Source: an uncultured Flavobacteriales bacterium
Lineage (GTDB): Bacteria > Bacteroidota > Bacteroidia > Flavobacteriales_D > Crocinitomicaceae
Direction: 5' to 3'
NCBI GenBank assembly: GCA_938092255.1
Contig: CALKHF010000090.1
Coordinates: forward strand, 1-58,592
Length of the DNA: 58,592 nucleotides
Shown here in pieces: positions 9,475 to 19,298 of the stretch. The position numbers and the translations under genes are program-made. Each line of letters opens with the position of its first letter. Within the stretch, counting starts at the first letter, position 1. Under the pieces are notes generated by a model. It had not been told where the DNA came from. It searched no databases and saw only the letters and a program-made list of their open reading frames with translations.

Positions 9475-10995
9475 ATGAAAAAAATTAAATCAGCTCTCAT
9501 TTCCGTTTACTATAAAACGGGCCTAGAAAACATCGTTAAAGAGCTACATAAAAACAATGTTAAAATATATTCAACTGGAGGAACCCAGTCCTTTATTGAG
9601 AACCTGGGAGTGCCTGTAATAAGAGTTGAAGATTTAACAGAATATCCTTCTATTCTTGGAGGTAGAGTAAAAACACTACACCCTAAAGTGTTTGGTGGTA
9701 TCCTGAATAGGCGATCTTTAACCTCCGATCAAGAGACTATTTTAGAATATGGTATTCCTTCTATTGACCTTGTAATCGTTGATCTTTATCCCTTTGAGGA
9801 GGTTTGTGCTTCCGGCGGGAGTCACGATGAAATTATTGAAAAAATAGACATTGGTGGAATTTCACTAATCCGGGCAGCGGCAAAAAACTTTAATGATGTG
9901 TTGGTTTTATCAACGATAAAACAATACGATGGATTTGTTAAAATCCTAAAAGAACAAGGAGCCAATAGTACAGAGGATCAGAGAAAACAATATGCAAGCG
10001 AGGCTTTCCAAATTTCTTCACATTATGATACCTCAATTCATTATTACTTTTCCCCGGAGCAAACTGAGTTTTTAAAAGTCAGTAATTCTAATTCACGTGC
10101 CTTAAGGTATGGTGAAAACCCTCATCAAAAAGGTTTCTTTTTTGGAGACTTTAATGAAATGTTTGAACAGCTTCACGGAAAAGAGCTCTCATACAATAAC
10201 CTTTTGGATGTTGATGCCGCTATGAACCTTATTCTGGAATTTAAAGACGCTTCACCAACCTTTGGGATTTTAAAACACAATAATGCATGTGGCTTTAGCT
10301 CTAGGAAAAACATAAAAGATGCTTATACAGCAGCTTTAGCAGGAGACCCGGTTAGTGCTTTCGGTGGCGTTCTTGTTTCGAACGCAACTATTGATAAAGC
10401 ATCGGCTGAATTAATAACGGATTTATTTTGTGAAGTTCTTATTGCTCCAGGGTTTGAAGATGGTGCACTGGCTATTTTAAAACAAAAAAAGAATAGAATT
10501 CTACTTAAATCTCATTCTTTTGAAAGAGCAAAAAGAACTGTTCGAACAGTTTTAAACGGCTTCCTTGTTCAAGATAGAGACATCGTGACAGAAACAGAAA
10601 ATGAATTAACTTGTGTGACTTTAAAACAAGTAAACGATTCGGAAATCTCCGATCTTTTGTTTGCAAATAAAATATCCAAACATACAAAGTCTAATACTAT
10701 TGTTTTAGCTAAAGACAACCAGCTTCTGGCAAGTGGAACAGGACAAACCTCTAGAGTGGATGCGTTAAGACAGGCTATTCACAAGGCAAAATCTTTTGAT
10801 TTTGACCTAAATGGAGCCGTTATGGCAAGTGATGCTTTTTTTCCTTTTCCCGATTGTGTCGAAATCGCATGTAACGAAGGAATTAAAACCGTTATTCAGC
10901 CCGGAGGATCAATAAAAGACAATCTATCAATTGAGTATTGTAACAAAAATGAAATGAAAATGGTTTTTACCGGAATTCGTCATTTCAAACATTAA
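9475..10995 (+). CDS. purH: Bifunctional AICAR transformylase / IMP cyclohydrolase
   Basis: PurH carries out the last two steps of purine synthesis, formylating AICAR and closing the ring to IMP. The N-terminal IMP cyclohydrolase domain (MGS-like) shows STGGTQSFIE and RVKTLHPKVFGGIL; the C-terminal transformylase domain shows RYGENPHQK, LKHNNACGFSS with the catalytic Lys-His pair, DPVSAFGGV and the terminal SDAFFPFPD ... GIKTVIQPGGSIKD. Length 506 residues, normal. It is the first gene of the long rightward cluster that continues with mreB 64 bases downstream, a gene order common in Bacteroidota. Confidence 0.97.
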   Translation: MKKIKSALISVYYKTGLENIVKELHKNNVKIYSTGGTQSFIENLGVPVIRVEDLTEYPSILGGRVKTLHPKVFGGILNRRSLTSDQETILEYGIPSIDLVIVDLYPFEEVCASGGSHDEIIEKIDIGGISLIRAAAKNFNDVLVLSTIKQYDGFVKILKEQGANSTEDQRKQYASEAFQISSHYDTSIHYYFSPEQTEFLKVSNSNSRALRYGENPHQKGFFFGDFNEMFEQLHGKELSYNNLLDVDAAMNLILEFKDASPTFGILKHNNACGFSSRKNIKDAYTAALAGDPVSAFGGVLVSNATIDKASAELITDLFCEVLIAPGFEDGALAILKQKKNRILLKSHSFERAKRTVRTVLNGFLVQDRDIVTETENELTCVTLKQVNDSEISDLLFANKISKHTKSNTIVLAKDNQLLASGTGQTSRVDALRQAIHKAKSFDFDLNGAVMASDAFFPFPDCVEIACNEGIKTVIQPGGSIKDNLSIEYCNKNEMKMVFTGIRHFKH

Positions 10996-11001
10996 CTTTA
11001 T

Positions 11002-11009
11002 TATATTTG
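11002..11009 (+). promoter_or_regulatory. Bacteroidota -7 box (TATATTTG) upstream of mreB
   Basis: TATATTTG matches TAnnTTTG exactly and lies just after the purH stop, 50 bases before the mreB ATG. No TTG is seen at the expected -33 spacing. It could give the elongasome genes their own promoter apart from purH. Confidence 0.35.
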
Positions 11010-11059
11010 AATGTTGCCTTTCATTAAGCGACTTTCATTGTTTCAATATAAATTTTAAA

Positions 11060-12085
11060 ATGGGGATTTTTAGTTTTTTAACGCAAGAGATAGCAATAGA
11101 CTTAGGCACGGCTAATACCCTAATTATTTGGAATGATAAGGTGGTCGTTGACGAACCTTCTATTGTTGCCAAAGATATTCAATCAGGCAAAATTGTAGCT
11201 ATTGGGAAAAAAGCCCAACAGATGCATGGAAAAACCCACAAATTAATTGAAACCGTCCGTCCTCTAAAAGACGGTGTTATCGCTGACTTTCAAAGTGCTG
11301 AACAGATGATTCGCGGAATGATTAAAATGATCAACTCCGGACGAAGTTTATTTAACCCAACATTGAGAATGGTTATTTGCATTCCTTCTGGTATAACTGA
11401 GGTAGAAAAAAGAGCTGTTCGTGATTCTGCTGAACATGCTGGAGCAAAAGAAGTGTATCTTATTCACGAGCCAATGGCCGCCGCTATTGGAATAGGTATA
11501 GATGTTGAAGAACCAATGGGGAACATGATCATAGACATCGGCGGAGGAACATCTGAAATTGCAGTAATTGCATTGGGAGGTATTGTTTGTGATAAATCAA
11601 TAAGAATTGCTGGAGATGACTTCACTAATGATATAGAAGAGTACATGAGGCGACAGCATAATATACTTGTTGGAGAAAGAACCGCTGAACAAATTAAAAT
11701 AGAGGTTGGAGCTGCTCTACCTGATTTAGAAACTCCTCCCTCAGATTTTGCAGTTAGAGGAAGAGACCTGATGACTGGTATTCCAAAAGAAATAATGGTT
11801 TCATATACGGAAGTTGCTCACGCTTTAGATAAAACCATTTCAAAAATTGAAGAAGCCATTTTAAGTGCTTTAGAAATGACTCCTCCTGAATTGTCTGCCG
11901 ACATATACAAAACAGGCATCTATTTGGCTGGAGGAGGATCTATGCTTCGGGGTCTTGATGATCGAATTTCGTCCAAAACAAAACTCCCTGTTCATATTGC
12001 AGAAGATCCATTAAGAGCTGTTGCAAGAGGAACAAGTATTGCTTTAAAAAACATCGATAAGTACCAGTTTCTTATCAAAGACTAA
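11060..12085 (+). CDS. mreB: Rod shape-determining protein MreB
   Basis: The bacterial actin homologue that forms membrane-bound filaments and positions the elongasome. Its 341 residues contain the actin-fold phosphate loops IDLGTANTLI (near residue 12) and IDIGGGTSEIAVI (near 156), and the adenosine motif LAGGGSMLRGL near the C-terminus. An N-terminal amphipathic stretch (MGIFSFLTQE) would bind membrane. It is followed by mreC, mreD, mrdA and rodA in the same direction, the canonical shape operon. Confidence 0.98.
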   Translation: MGIFSFLTQEIAIDLGTANTLIIWNDKVVVDEPSIVAKDIQSGKIVAIGKKAQQMHGKTHKLIETVRPLKDGVIADFQSAEQMIRGMIKMINSGRSLFNPTLRMVICIPSGITEVEKRAVRDSAEHAGAKEVYLIHEPMAAAIGIGIDVEEPMGNMIIDIGGGTSEIAVIALGGIVCDKSIRIAGDDFTNDIEEYMRRQHNILVGERTAEQIKIEVGAALPDLETPPSDFAVRGRDLMTGIPKEIMVSYTEVAHALDKTISKIEEAILSALEMTPPELSADIYKTGIYLAGGGSMLRGLDDRISSKTKLPVHIAEDPLRAVARGTSIALKNIDKYQFLIKD

Positions 12086-12132
12086 TTCTTTATAATTTTC
12101 TTTTTTCCCGTTTTTATTCAAAGGTTGTTTAT

Positions 12133-12140
12133 TATCTTTG
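12133..12140 (+). promoter_or_regulatory. Bacteroidota -7 box (TATCTTTG) abutting the mreC start
   Basis: TATCTTTG matches TAnnTTTG exactly and is separated from the mreC ATG by only three bases (AAG). A transcript from it would be leaderless or nearly so. It lies in the 50-base gap after mreB; no clear -33 TTG at normal spacing. Confidence 0.3.
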
Positions 12141-12143
12141 AAG

Positions 12144-12974
12144 ATGCGTAATCTGATTGAATTTATACAAAAACTAAGGGTTTTCTTTGTTTTTTTGTTT
12201 CTTCAAGGAATTGCCCTTTACTTATATCTGTCATTTATGACGGTACCAAAAAGTAATTATTTCACCACAGCATCGTCCTTTTCTGGAGCTCTATTTGAAA
12301 TAGGAAACTCGCTCACCAAGCATTTTAATCTTGAGGAAAACAATCGAAGCCTTCAGCTTGAAAACATTAAACTTCGTTCTAAAGTTCCTTCTTTTTTATA
12401 TGAACTAAAAAAAGATTCCATTTCTGTTCAAGATACAATCCATAAACAGCAATACAATTACATTCCTGCAACAATAATAAACTCAACCACCACAAGAAGG
12501 AACAATTTTTTCACATTGAATACTGGAATAGCCCAAGGTGTAAGTAGGGGTATGGGGGTGTTTTCGAGCAACGGAGTTGTTGGGATAATTCACTCATCAA
12601 GCACCCATTTTAGTATAGTAAAAAGCGTATTAACTTCAGACATTAATATAGATGTAATGATCGAAAAAAACGGAGCCTTTGGACTTCTCAAGTGGGACGG
12701 AAAAAACCCCAATAAAGGAGAAATTTCGGGTATTACAAATGATATTAAAATTACGATCGGTTCAAATGTGATTTCGAGAGGGGGTAGTGGTATTTTTCCT
12801 AAAGGACTGCAGGTAGGGAAGGTTGTGGGGGTAAAACCTATTGAAGGGAAATCTGTCTGGGAAATTGAAATTGCTTTTTCAGAAAAATATGCGTCGCTGC
12901 AAAATGTTTATATAATAAAAAACTTATTCCGCAACGAAATGTTGATGCTTGAAAACAAAAAAGGAGAAGAATAA
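12144..12974 (+). CDS. mreC: Rod shape-determining protein MreC
   Basis: Periplasmic scaffold of the elongasome that activates PBP2-RodA. One N-terminal transmembrane helix (about residues 9-32) is followed by a short coiled coil (EENNRSLQLENIKLRSKV) and the paired beta-barrel domain with TLNTGIAQGVSRGMGVFSSNGVVGII and the GGSGIFPKGLQVGKVVGV motif typical of MreC. I use the ATG at 12144; the track start six bases earlier is a TTG that lies inside a promoter-like TATCTTTG. It ends two bases before the mreD ATG. Confidence 0.95.
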   Translation: MRNLIEFIQKLRVFFVFLFLQGIALYLYLSFMTVPKSNYFTTASSFSGALFEIGNSLTKHFNLEENNRSLQLENIKLRSKVPSFLYELKKDSISVQDTIHKQQYNYIPATIINSTTTRRNNFFTLNTGIAQGVSRGMGVFSSNGVVGIIHSSSTHFSIVKSVLTSDINIDVMIEKNGAFGLLKWDGKNPNKGEISGITNDIKITIGSNVISRGGSGIFPKGLQVGKVVGVKPIEGKSVWEIEIAFSEKYASLQNVYIIKNLFRNEMLMLENKKGEE

Positions 12975-12976
12975 AC

Positions 12977-13486
12977 ATGACACGCTTTTACATCTTCATA
13001 TTTAGATTCTTAATCTTTGTTTTTCTCCAAGTTTTCATTTTTAATCAATTAGAAATAAACCCGTATGTACATATTATGGTTTCTCCTTTGTACATTATGT
13101 TACTGCCTTTTGATATATCCGTTATTCGTTTGTTATTTATATCCTTTTTTTTGGGAATCTTTATTGATGCATTGTCAAATACCTTTGGTCTTCATACTTC
13201 TGCATTGGTTCTCCTAGCTTATTTTAGGCCCTTTGTTTTTCGATGGTTTGCCCCTCGAGATGGATATGATTCAATAAAAAACCCGTCAATATTTGACATG
13301 GGAAACAAGTGGTTCGTCTTTACTTTCGGGTCTCTTGTAATTGTTCATCATTTTTGGTTTTTTGCCATAGAAAGTTTTTCAATTTCAGAAATCTTGTTAA
13401 TTCTTCAAAAAACAATCCCAAGCGCACTCCTTTCATTTATTGTTTGTGTTATCTTACAAACTTTACTCCTTAAAAAATCAAAATAA
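12977..13486 (+). CDS. mreD: Rod shape-determining protein MreD
   Basis: A 169-residue, very hydrophobic protein with about five membrane helices, in the MreD position between mreC and mrdA. Features such as the short loop FFLGIFIDALSNTFGLHTSALVLLAYFRP (helix, DxxxxxxGLH, R-P) are typical of MreD. It is an inner-membrane partner of MreC in the elongasome. Its stop is almost immediately followed by the TTG start of mrdA. Confidence 0.92.
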   Translation: MTRFYIFIFRFLIFVFLQVFIFNQLEINPYVHIMVSPLYIMLLPFDISVIRLLFISFFLGIFIDALSNTFGLHTSALVLLAYFRPFVFRWFAPRDGYDSIKNPSIFDMGNKWFVFTFGSLVIVHHFWFFAIESFSISEILLILQKTIPSALLSFIVCVILQTLLLKKSK

Positions 13487-13487
13487 C

Positions 13488-15353
13488 TTGAATGTAGAAA
13501 ACCGAAGATATGTGATTATTTCCTTCATTTTATTTGTTGGGATAATATACCTCTCTCGTCTTTTTTACATGCAAGTTCTTGACGATTCCTGGAGTGAACG
13601 GGCCCATCAAATAAGTGAAAAAAGAACGGAAGTTACTCCCCCAAGGGCGATTATATATGACAGGAATGGTCTAAAAATCGTTGGAAACAAAACCTATTTC
13701 AACCTAATGGTTATTGAGGAAAAAATGGGAGATGACTTTGACACTATAGGCTTTGCTAAGCTTATAGGGTGGGAACCTAGAATGATAACCGAACGCTTCT
13801 TAGAAATTGTAAAGGGGGAGGGAACCTACTACAACAAATATGTTGGGAAAAAAGAATCGAATTATCAAAAAACGAGACCCTACCCTTTTTTAAAAGAAAT
13901 TACTAAAGAAGAAATGGTGCGGATTGCACCGTTTTTAGACTCTTATCCTGGGTTTTATGAAGAAGAAACTAGCATGAGGTATTATCCTTTTCCTAATGGG
14001 GCAAATATTCTAGGTTATTTATCTGAAGTAAATCAAGAAGAAGTTTCAAAAGATAAATTCTACAAACCCAGTTATAATATTGGAAGAGCGGGTATTGAAA
14101 GAATTTATGAAAAACAATTAAGAGGTTCAAAGGGTGTTCATTACATCGTTAGATCTGCGATGAACAATGAGGTGAAACAATATGAAAACGGACGTTATGA
14201 TACTTTAGCCAAGCCCGCCGATCCTATTCATCTAGGGTTAGATATGGTCTTGCAAGCATATGGGGAAACGCTAATGAAAAACAAAAAAGGTTGTATTGTG
14301 GCAATTGAGCCCAAAACAGGAGAAATTCTTTCTATGGTTTCTGCTCCCTCTTATGATCCAAATATTTTAGTTGGAAGAAAAAGCGTTAGTCAGTTTTATC
14401 CGGAGCTATTAAATAATCCTGATAAGCCATTATACCCTAGGCCAACACAGGCAGAATACCCTCCCGGATCGATATTTAAGCTGGTGCAGTCTTTGATTGG
14501 ACTTCAAGAAGGTGTTCTTCAAGAAAACACCTCGTTTCCATGTAACAAGGCGCTTGTGGGCTGTCATTCCCACCCTATTCCCTCTAGTGTTGCCAAGGCT
14601 GTGAAATTCTCTTGTAACCCCTACTACTATTATGCTGTAAAAAAAATTATAGAGCAAAAAAAATACGCCAATCGATTTGAGGATGCCGAAGATGGGCTCA
14701 ATGTTTGGAATCAGTATATGAAAAGCTTTGGTCTTGGGGAAAAGCTAAACTCAGATGTTTATGGACTTCGAGCGGGGCTGATTCCCAATTCGGCATATTA
14801 CGACAAATGGTATGGGCACAGAGGTTGGGCCTTTTCAACAATTCGTTCTATTGCAATTGGACAGGGAGAGGTTAAATTAACTCCTCTCCATATGGCTAAC
14901 CTCGCAGCCATAATTGCGAATAAAGGTTGGTATTATGACCCTCACTTCATTAAATCACCTAAAAAGGATTTCCCAATTCAAATAAAAAAAAATCAAACCA
15001 TGGTTGAATCAAAACACTTCCCGCCTGTTATTGATGGTATGTGGCGAGTTGTTAATGAGTCGGGGGGCACTGCAGGTTTGGCAAAAATTAATGGAATTGA
15101 TGTCTGTGGAAAAACAGGGACTGTAGAAAACTATAAAGGCTCAGTGAAACAAAAGAACCACTCTGTTTTTATCGCTTTTGCCCCAATGGACAATCCCAAA
15201 ATTGCCATTGCCGTTTTTGTCGAAAATGCGGGGTTTGGTGGCACTTGGGCTGCTCCGATAGCAAGCTTAATGATTGAAAAGTATTTAAATAAAAAAATAT
15301 CAAACCCAGCAAAAGAAAAACGCGTCCTAAATGCTGTATTGAATAACAATTAA
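13488..15353 (+). CDS. mrdA: Penicillin-binding protein 2 (peptidoglycan D,D-transpeptidase)
   Basis: Class B PBP that cross-links peptidoglycan during elongation together with RodA. One N-terminal membrane helix is followed by the PBP dimerisation domain (PPRAIIYDRNG, ANILGYLSEV) and the transpeptidase domain with PGSIFKLVQ (SxxK), FSCNPYY (SxN) and CGKTGTVEN (KTG). The track start at 13440 lies inside mreD; the TTG at 13488, one base after the mreD stop, gives MNVENRRYVI and leaves no overlap, so I chose it. About 622 residues, normal length. Confidence 0.95.
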   Translation: MNVENRRYVIISFILFVGIIYLSRLFYMQVLDDSWSERAHQISEKRTEVTPPRAIIYDRNGLKIVGNKTYFNLMVIEEKMGDDFDTIGFAKLIGWEPRMITERFLEIVKGEGTYYNKYVGKKESNYQKTRPYPFLKEITKEEMVRIAPFLDSYPGFYEEETSMRYYPFPNGANILGYLSEVNQEEVSKDKFYKPSYNIGRAGIERIYEKQLRGSKGVHYIVRSAMNNEVKQYENGRYDTLAKPADPIHLGLDMVLQAYGETLMKNKKGCIVAIEPKTGEILSMVSAPSYDPNILVGRKSVSQFYPELLNNPDKPLYPRPTQAEYPPGSIFKLVQSLIGLQEGVLQENTSFPCNKALVGCHSHPIPSSVAKAVKFSCNPYYYYAVKKIIEQKKYANRFEDAEDGLNVWNQYMKSFGLGEKLNSDVYGLRAGLIPNSAYYDKWYGHRGWAFSTIRSIAIGQGEVKLTPLHMANLAAIIANKGWYYDPHFIKSPKKDFPIQIKKNQTMVESKHFPPVIDGMWRVVNESGGTAGLAKINGIDVCGKTGTVENYKGSVKQKNHSVFIAFAPMDNPKIAIAVFVENAGFGGTWAAPIASLMIEKYLNKKISNPAKEKRVLNAVLNNN

Positions 15354-15354
15354 A

Positions 15355-16746
15355 ATGAGAAAAACGAATTCTCTTATTAACAACTTAGATTGGCCTTTAT
15401 TAATTGGTTTTCTAACGTTGATTTGTTTTGGGTTAATGACGATTTATTCTGTAGCCTTTAATGAAGAGAATCCGAGTATTTTTAGTTTTTCAGAAAAATA
15501 CGGAAAACAAATAATATGGATTTTCTTGTCTCTTTTTTTTGGGGGTCTTGTTTTTCTAGTTGATTCTGATGTGTATAAAAAGTTTGCTCTCCCTATCTAC
15601 CTTGTAACATTAGGATTACTCGTACTTGTATTATTTATGCCCCCAATAAATGGCGCTCGGGCATGGCTTGGTGTTGGAAGCATGGGAATACAGCCTGCCG
15701 AATTCGCTAAAATCACCACTGCACTATTGCTGGCTAAATACGTAAGTGATCTTAATCTCAAGTTATTGAGTTCATACAATGTATTAATTGCTCTTATTAT
15801 TATTGTAATACCTATGGGATTAATCCTCCTGCAACCCGATGCGGGAACTTTTGTCATTTTTACTGCCTTCTTTTTTGTCTTGTATCGCGAGGGACTGACC
15901 TTTGACCCTTTTATTTTAAAGTTTATAAACCTTTTGCCTAAGGTAAAATATAAGCAAACCTGGATTGGAAGTCATTTTATTCCTATTTTATTTGTTTTAG
16001 TTTTTCTTTCAATCCTTACCATCCTTCTTGGTCATAAAAACCTTGGCATTATTCCTGGGCTTCCTCTTTACGGTTCTTTTGGAATCATAGTCAGTTTGTT
16101 TTTAATATCAGTTGCAGGAATACTATTTATACAAAGGTTTGGTACAAAAAGAGAGAAAATAAAAGTTCGGATAATTATAGTTCTTTCTTTTATTGTAGGT
16201 AGTGCATGCTCTTATTTTGTTGAATATTCATTTGTTCATCTTGCTGATCATCAAAAAGATCGAATTGAACTTTTTCTGGGTCTTAAAGAGGACCCTAATG
16301 GCAAAGATTACAATAGAAATCGGGCAATGGCCGCAGTTGGTTCTGGAGGTTTTTCTGGGAAGGGATACAAAAATGCTTCTGTATCAAGTGTAAAAACAAA
16401 CCACGTACCCGAAAGCGAGACTGATTTTATTTTTTGTCCTTTTGCAGAAGAATGGGGATTTCTCGGGGGTGTCGTATTACTGACTATATACCTCTTTATA
16501 ATTATTCGCATCTTAGTAATAGCGGAAAGACAGCGGTCTTCGTTTAATAGAATCTATGCATATTCTGTTGGGATGTTCTTTTTTTATCACTTTTCCATTA
16601 ATATAGGTATGAATATCGGTTTCGCTCCGGTTATAGGTATACCCCTTCCTTTTTTTAGTTACGGAGGGTCTTCCATGATGTCATTTTCCATCATGGTTTT
16701 TATTCTATTAAAATTAGACAGTCAGAGAAGACACGTTCTCAGGTAA
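15355..16746 (+). CDS. rodA: Peptidoglycan polymerase RodA (SEDS family)
   Basis: SEDS-family glycosyltransferase that polymerises glycan strands with PBP2. The 463-residue protein has about ten membrane helices. Signature segments are INGARAWLGVG near 100, LQPDAGTF, and the C-terminal VPESETDFIFCPFAEEWGFLGG plus GIPLPFFSYGGSSMM. The Asp of LQPDAG and the ESETDF block are conserved functional sites in SEDS proteins. It is longer than E. coli RodA because of an inserted segment (about 185-290) with extra helices, as in other Bacteroidota. The ATG follows the mrdA stop by one base. Confidence 0.96.
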   Translation: MRKTNSLINNLDWPLLIGFLTLICFGLMTIYSVAFNEENPSIFSFSEKYGKQIIWIFLSLFFGGLVFLVDSDVYKKFALPIYLVTLGLLVLVLFMPPINGARAWLGVGSMGIQPAEFAKITTALLLAKYVSDLNLKLLSSYNVLIALIIIVIPMGLILLQPDAGTFVIFTAFFFVLYREGLTFDPFILKFINLLPKVKYKQTWIGSHFIPILFVLVFLSILTILLGHKNLGIIPGLPLYGSFGIIVSLFLISVAGILFIQRFGTKREKIKVRIIIVLSFIVGSACSYFVEYSFVHLADHQKDRIELFLGLKEDPNGKDYNRNRAMAAVGSGGFSGKGYKNASVSSVKTNHVPESETDFIFCPFAEEWGFLGGVVLLTIYLFIIIRILVIAERQRSSFNRIYAYSVGMFFFYHFSINIGMNIGFAPVIGIPLPFFSYGGSSMMSFSIMVFILLKLDSQRRHVLR

Positions 16747-16769
16747 AAGATAAATTGTAATTTTAACTT

Positions 16770-19295
16770 ATGAAGAAAGTTGACCAAATAATAACCAAAA
16801 AAGAAAAAACGATTTTCTCTATCGTTTTCTGGTTTATTGTTCTTTTACCTTTTCTCGTCGTCTCATCTCTCTACCTTTTTCAATCAGAGGATGACCTGCC
16901 TCCCGTTTCTTTATTAGACAACCCTCCCGAATTACTAGCATCCGCCGTTATTGCCAAAAACGAAAAGGGAAAAGATACTATAATCGGTCATTATTGGAGA
17001 ATCAATAGATCGAGTATTAAATATAGAGAGATCTCTCCTTATGTAATCGATGCTTTGGTGTCTACAGAGGATGAACGATATCATGACCATTCAGGTATTG
17101 ATTTTCGTGCGCTAGTTCGATCTGCCACATCGTTTGGAGCTTCTGGAGGAGCGTCAACAATAACACAACAGCTCGCTAAGCAACTCTTCAAGCTTGTGGA
17201 CAGAGAAGAAGCCAAAGGCTTAATGGAAAAAATAAATATTAAGGCGCAAGAACAAATTATTGCTACAAGACTCGAAAAGCGCTTCTCAAAGAAAGAAATC
17301 ATAACGATGTATTTGAATCAGTTTGATTTTCTTTATAATGCTGTTGGTATTGAAAGTGCTGCCAATGTTTATTATAACAAAAAAGCAATTGAACTTACTA
17401 AGCTAGAGGCGGCAATGTTGGTTGGTATGTGTAAAAACCCCAGTCTTTACAACCCATATTCTTTTAAAAACAAAAACTATGCAAGTAAAATCGCTTTAAA
17501 AAAGAACATCTCCCCCTCTAAAGTTTCGCATGCCGAAATCAAAGCTGCTCGAAAAAAAGATTCAACAAGAGCGATAAACCGAAGGAACCAGGTCTTATTT
17601 CAATGGCTAAGGAACAGTGAAAATGAAAACGAGTATTTATCCAGTAAACTCAATAGAAAGGAATACGAATCCCTTTGTAAAAATCCGCTAATTGTCGATT
17701 ACCATTCTGTCGATCACAAGAAAGGTCTTGCTCCATATTTTCGTGAAAGTTTAAAAAATGAGGTGAATTCTATTTTAAATGCTAAAAACGCGAATGGAAC
17801 CTTTAAGTATGCGAAAAAAGATGGTTTGGGATATAATATATACCAAGACGGGTTAAAGATTTATACAACCCTCAATACTTCTCTTCAGCAGAAAGCCGAA
17901 GACGCAGTATTACAACATTTGAGTGGAATTGACCCTAGTGGGAAAAATAAAAAAGTAAAATCTTGGCAAAACCGATTCAATAAGACTGTTAAATATAAAA
18001 AAGAAAAATTTCCCTTTTTAAAAAAGACTTCGGATAGAACCATTTCTAATACAATCGCGAAAGGCAGAAGGGATAGTGAAAGATACAAAGAGCTTAAAAA
18101 AGATGGTGTTTCCAATTCTGATATTCTAAAAATATTCGATACGCCAACCACTATGAAAATCTTCAGTTACAATGGAGATATTGATACGGTCATGACTCCT
18201 AACGACTCGATAAGGTACAATTTGTCATTCTTACAAACAGGACTTGTCTCCATTGAACCAAAAACAGGTTTTGTTCGGGCCTGGGTTGGTGGAACAAACA
18301 TCAATTACTTTAAAATAGACATGGTAACAAATAATAGCAGACAAATTGGTTCAACCATGAAGCCTTTTGTATATGCTACAGCACTTGAGCTTGGTAGTGT
18401 GAAACCGTGTACGCGATTCACAAAAGAGGATTGTCAAGTAATAGAGGTTGACGATTTTGGGCAAGTTGTAAAAAAGAAAAGCAACCCGTTTATTCCGAAT
18501 AAAGGAAATAAAGGAAGTGATAAATGGATGGCGAATGGTGGACTTCTTGCTAATGGTCTCGTTCAATCTAATAACCCAACAACTGCCGCTGTATTTGGAA
18601 GTATGGGGCCTGTTAACGCAAATAAAAAAACAGGGGGGCCTTATCAATTAGATATACTTCTACGAAAAATGAACATTTATCTGAATCCTGACCAATTGGT
18701 TCCATCAATGTGCCTAGGAACGATGAGTATCCCCCTTATTGATTTAGTTGCAGCACAATGTGTTTTTGCAAATAATGGGGTGTATACGGTGCCAACAATG
18801 GTTGAACGAATTGAAGATAAAAATGGAAACGTTATTTACAGTGCCGATCAACTTACCAATCAAGTCGTAAACTCTGGTGTTGCCTATGAGGTGCTTAAAT
18901 TAATGAAAGGTGTGGTACAAAGAGGAACAGGTGCTAGCTTGAGATATAGCTCTAATGCTTGGGGAGGTATTACTTATCCAACCGCCGGAAAAACCGGAAC
19001 AACACAAGGGAATGCGGTTGGTTTATTTATGGGACTAACACCGGATTTGGTAACAGGAATAAGCACTGCTGGTTTAAATAAAAACATTGCTTTTGAATAC
19101 ACGAGTGATGGCCAAGGGGCGCGAATGGCTTTGCCCGTTTATGGTTACTACATGCAAAAAATATATGCCGACCCAGATTTAAAAATAAGTAAAGGAGAGT
19201 TTACAAAACCTCTAGATTATATCCCTGAAAAATTTGAATGTAACGACAATCCGCTTCCAACTGATGATCCGGATTTAGAATTTGGTGAATTTTAA
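16770..19295 (+). CDS. Class A penicillin-binding protein (PBP1A-type)
   Basis: A bifunctional peptidoglycan synthase of 841 residues. After a single N-terminal membrane helix comes the GT51 transglycosylase with STEDERYHDHSGID and GASTITQQLAKQLF, then the transpeptidase with RQIGSTMKPFVYA (SxxK), VQSNNPTTAA (SxN) and TAGKTGTTQGN (KTG). It lies 23 bases after rodA and three bases before scoA, so it is almost certainly transcribed with the elongasome genes. The acidic C-terminus (DDPDLEFGEF) is a tail without a recognisable domain. Either mrcA or pbpC-type naming is possible; family membership is certain, the ortholog name is not. Confidence 0.95.
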   Translation: MKKVDQIITKKEKTIFSIVFWFIVLLPFLVVSSLYLFQSEDDLPPVSLLDNPPELLASAVIAKNEKGKDTIIGHYWRINRSSIKYREISPYVIDALVSTEDERYHDHSGIDFRALVRSATSFGASGGASTITQQLAKQLFKLVDREEAKGLMEKINIKAQEQIIATRLEKRFSKKEIITMYLNQFDFLYNAVGIESAANVYYNKKAIELTKLEAAMLVGMCKNPSLYNPYSFKNKNYASKIALKKNISPSKVSHAEIKAARKKDSTRAINRRNQVLFQWLRNSENENEYLSSKLNRKEYESLCKNPLIVDYHSVDHKKGLAPYFRESLKNEVNSILNAKNANGTFKYAKKDGLGYNIYQDGLKIYTTLNTSLQQKAEDAVLQHLSGIDPSGKNKKVKSWQNRFNKTVKYKKEKFPFLKKTSDRTISNTIAKGRRDSERYKELKKDGVSNSDILKIFDTPTTMKIFSYNGDIDTVMTPNDSIRYNLSFLQTGLVSIEPKTGFVRAWVGGTNINYFKIDMVTNNSRQIGSTMKPFVYATALELGSVKPCTRFTKEDCQVIEVDDFGQVVKKKSNPFIPNKGNKGSDKWMANGGLLANGLVQSNNPTTAAVFGSMGPVNANKKTGGPYQLDILLRKMNIYLNPDQLVPSMCLGTMSIPLIDLVAAQCVFANNGVYTVPTMVERIEDKNGNVIYSADQLTNQVVNSGVAYEVLKLMKGVVQRGTGASLRYSSNAWGGITYPTAGKTGTTQGNAVGLFMGLTPDLVTGISTAGLNKNIAFEYTSDGQGARMALPVYGYYMQKIYADPDLKISKGEFTKPLDYIPEKFECNDNPLPTDDPDLEFGEF

Positions 19296-19298
19296 CAT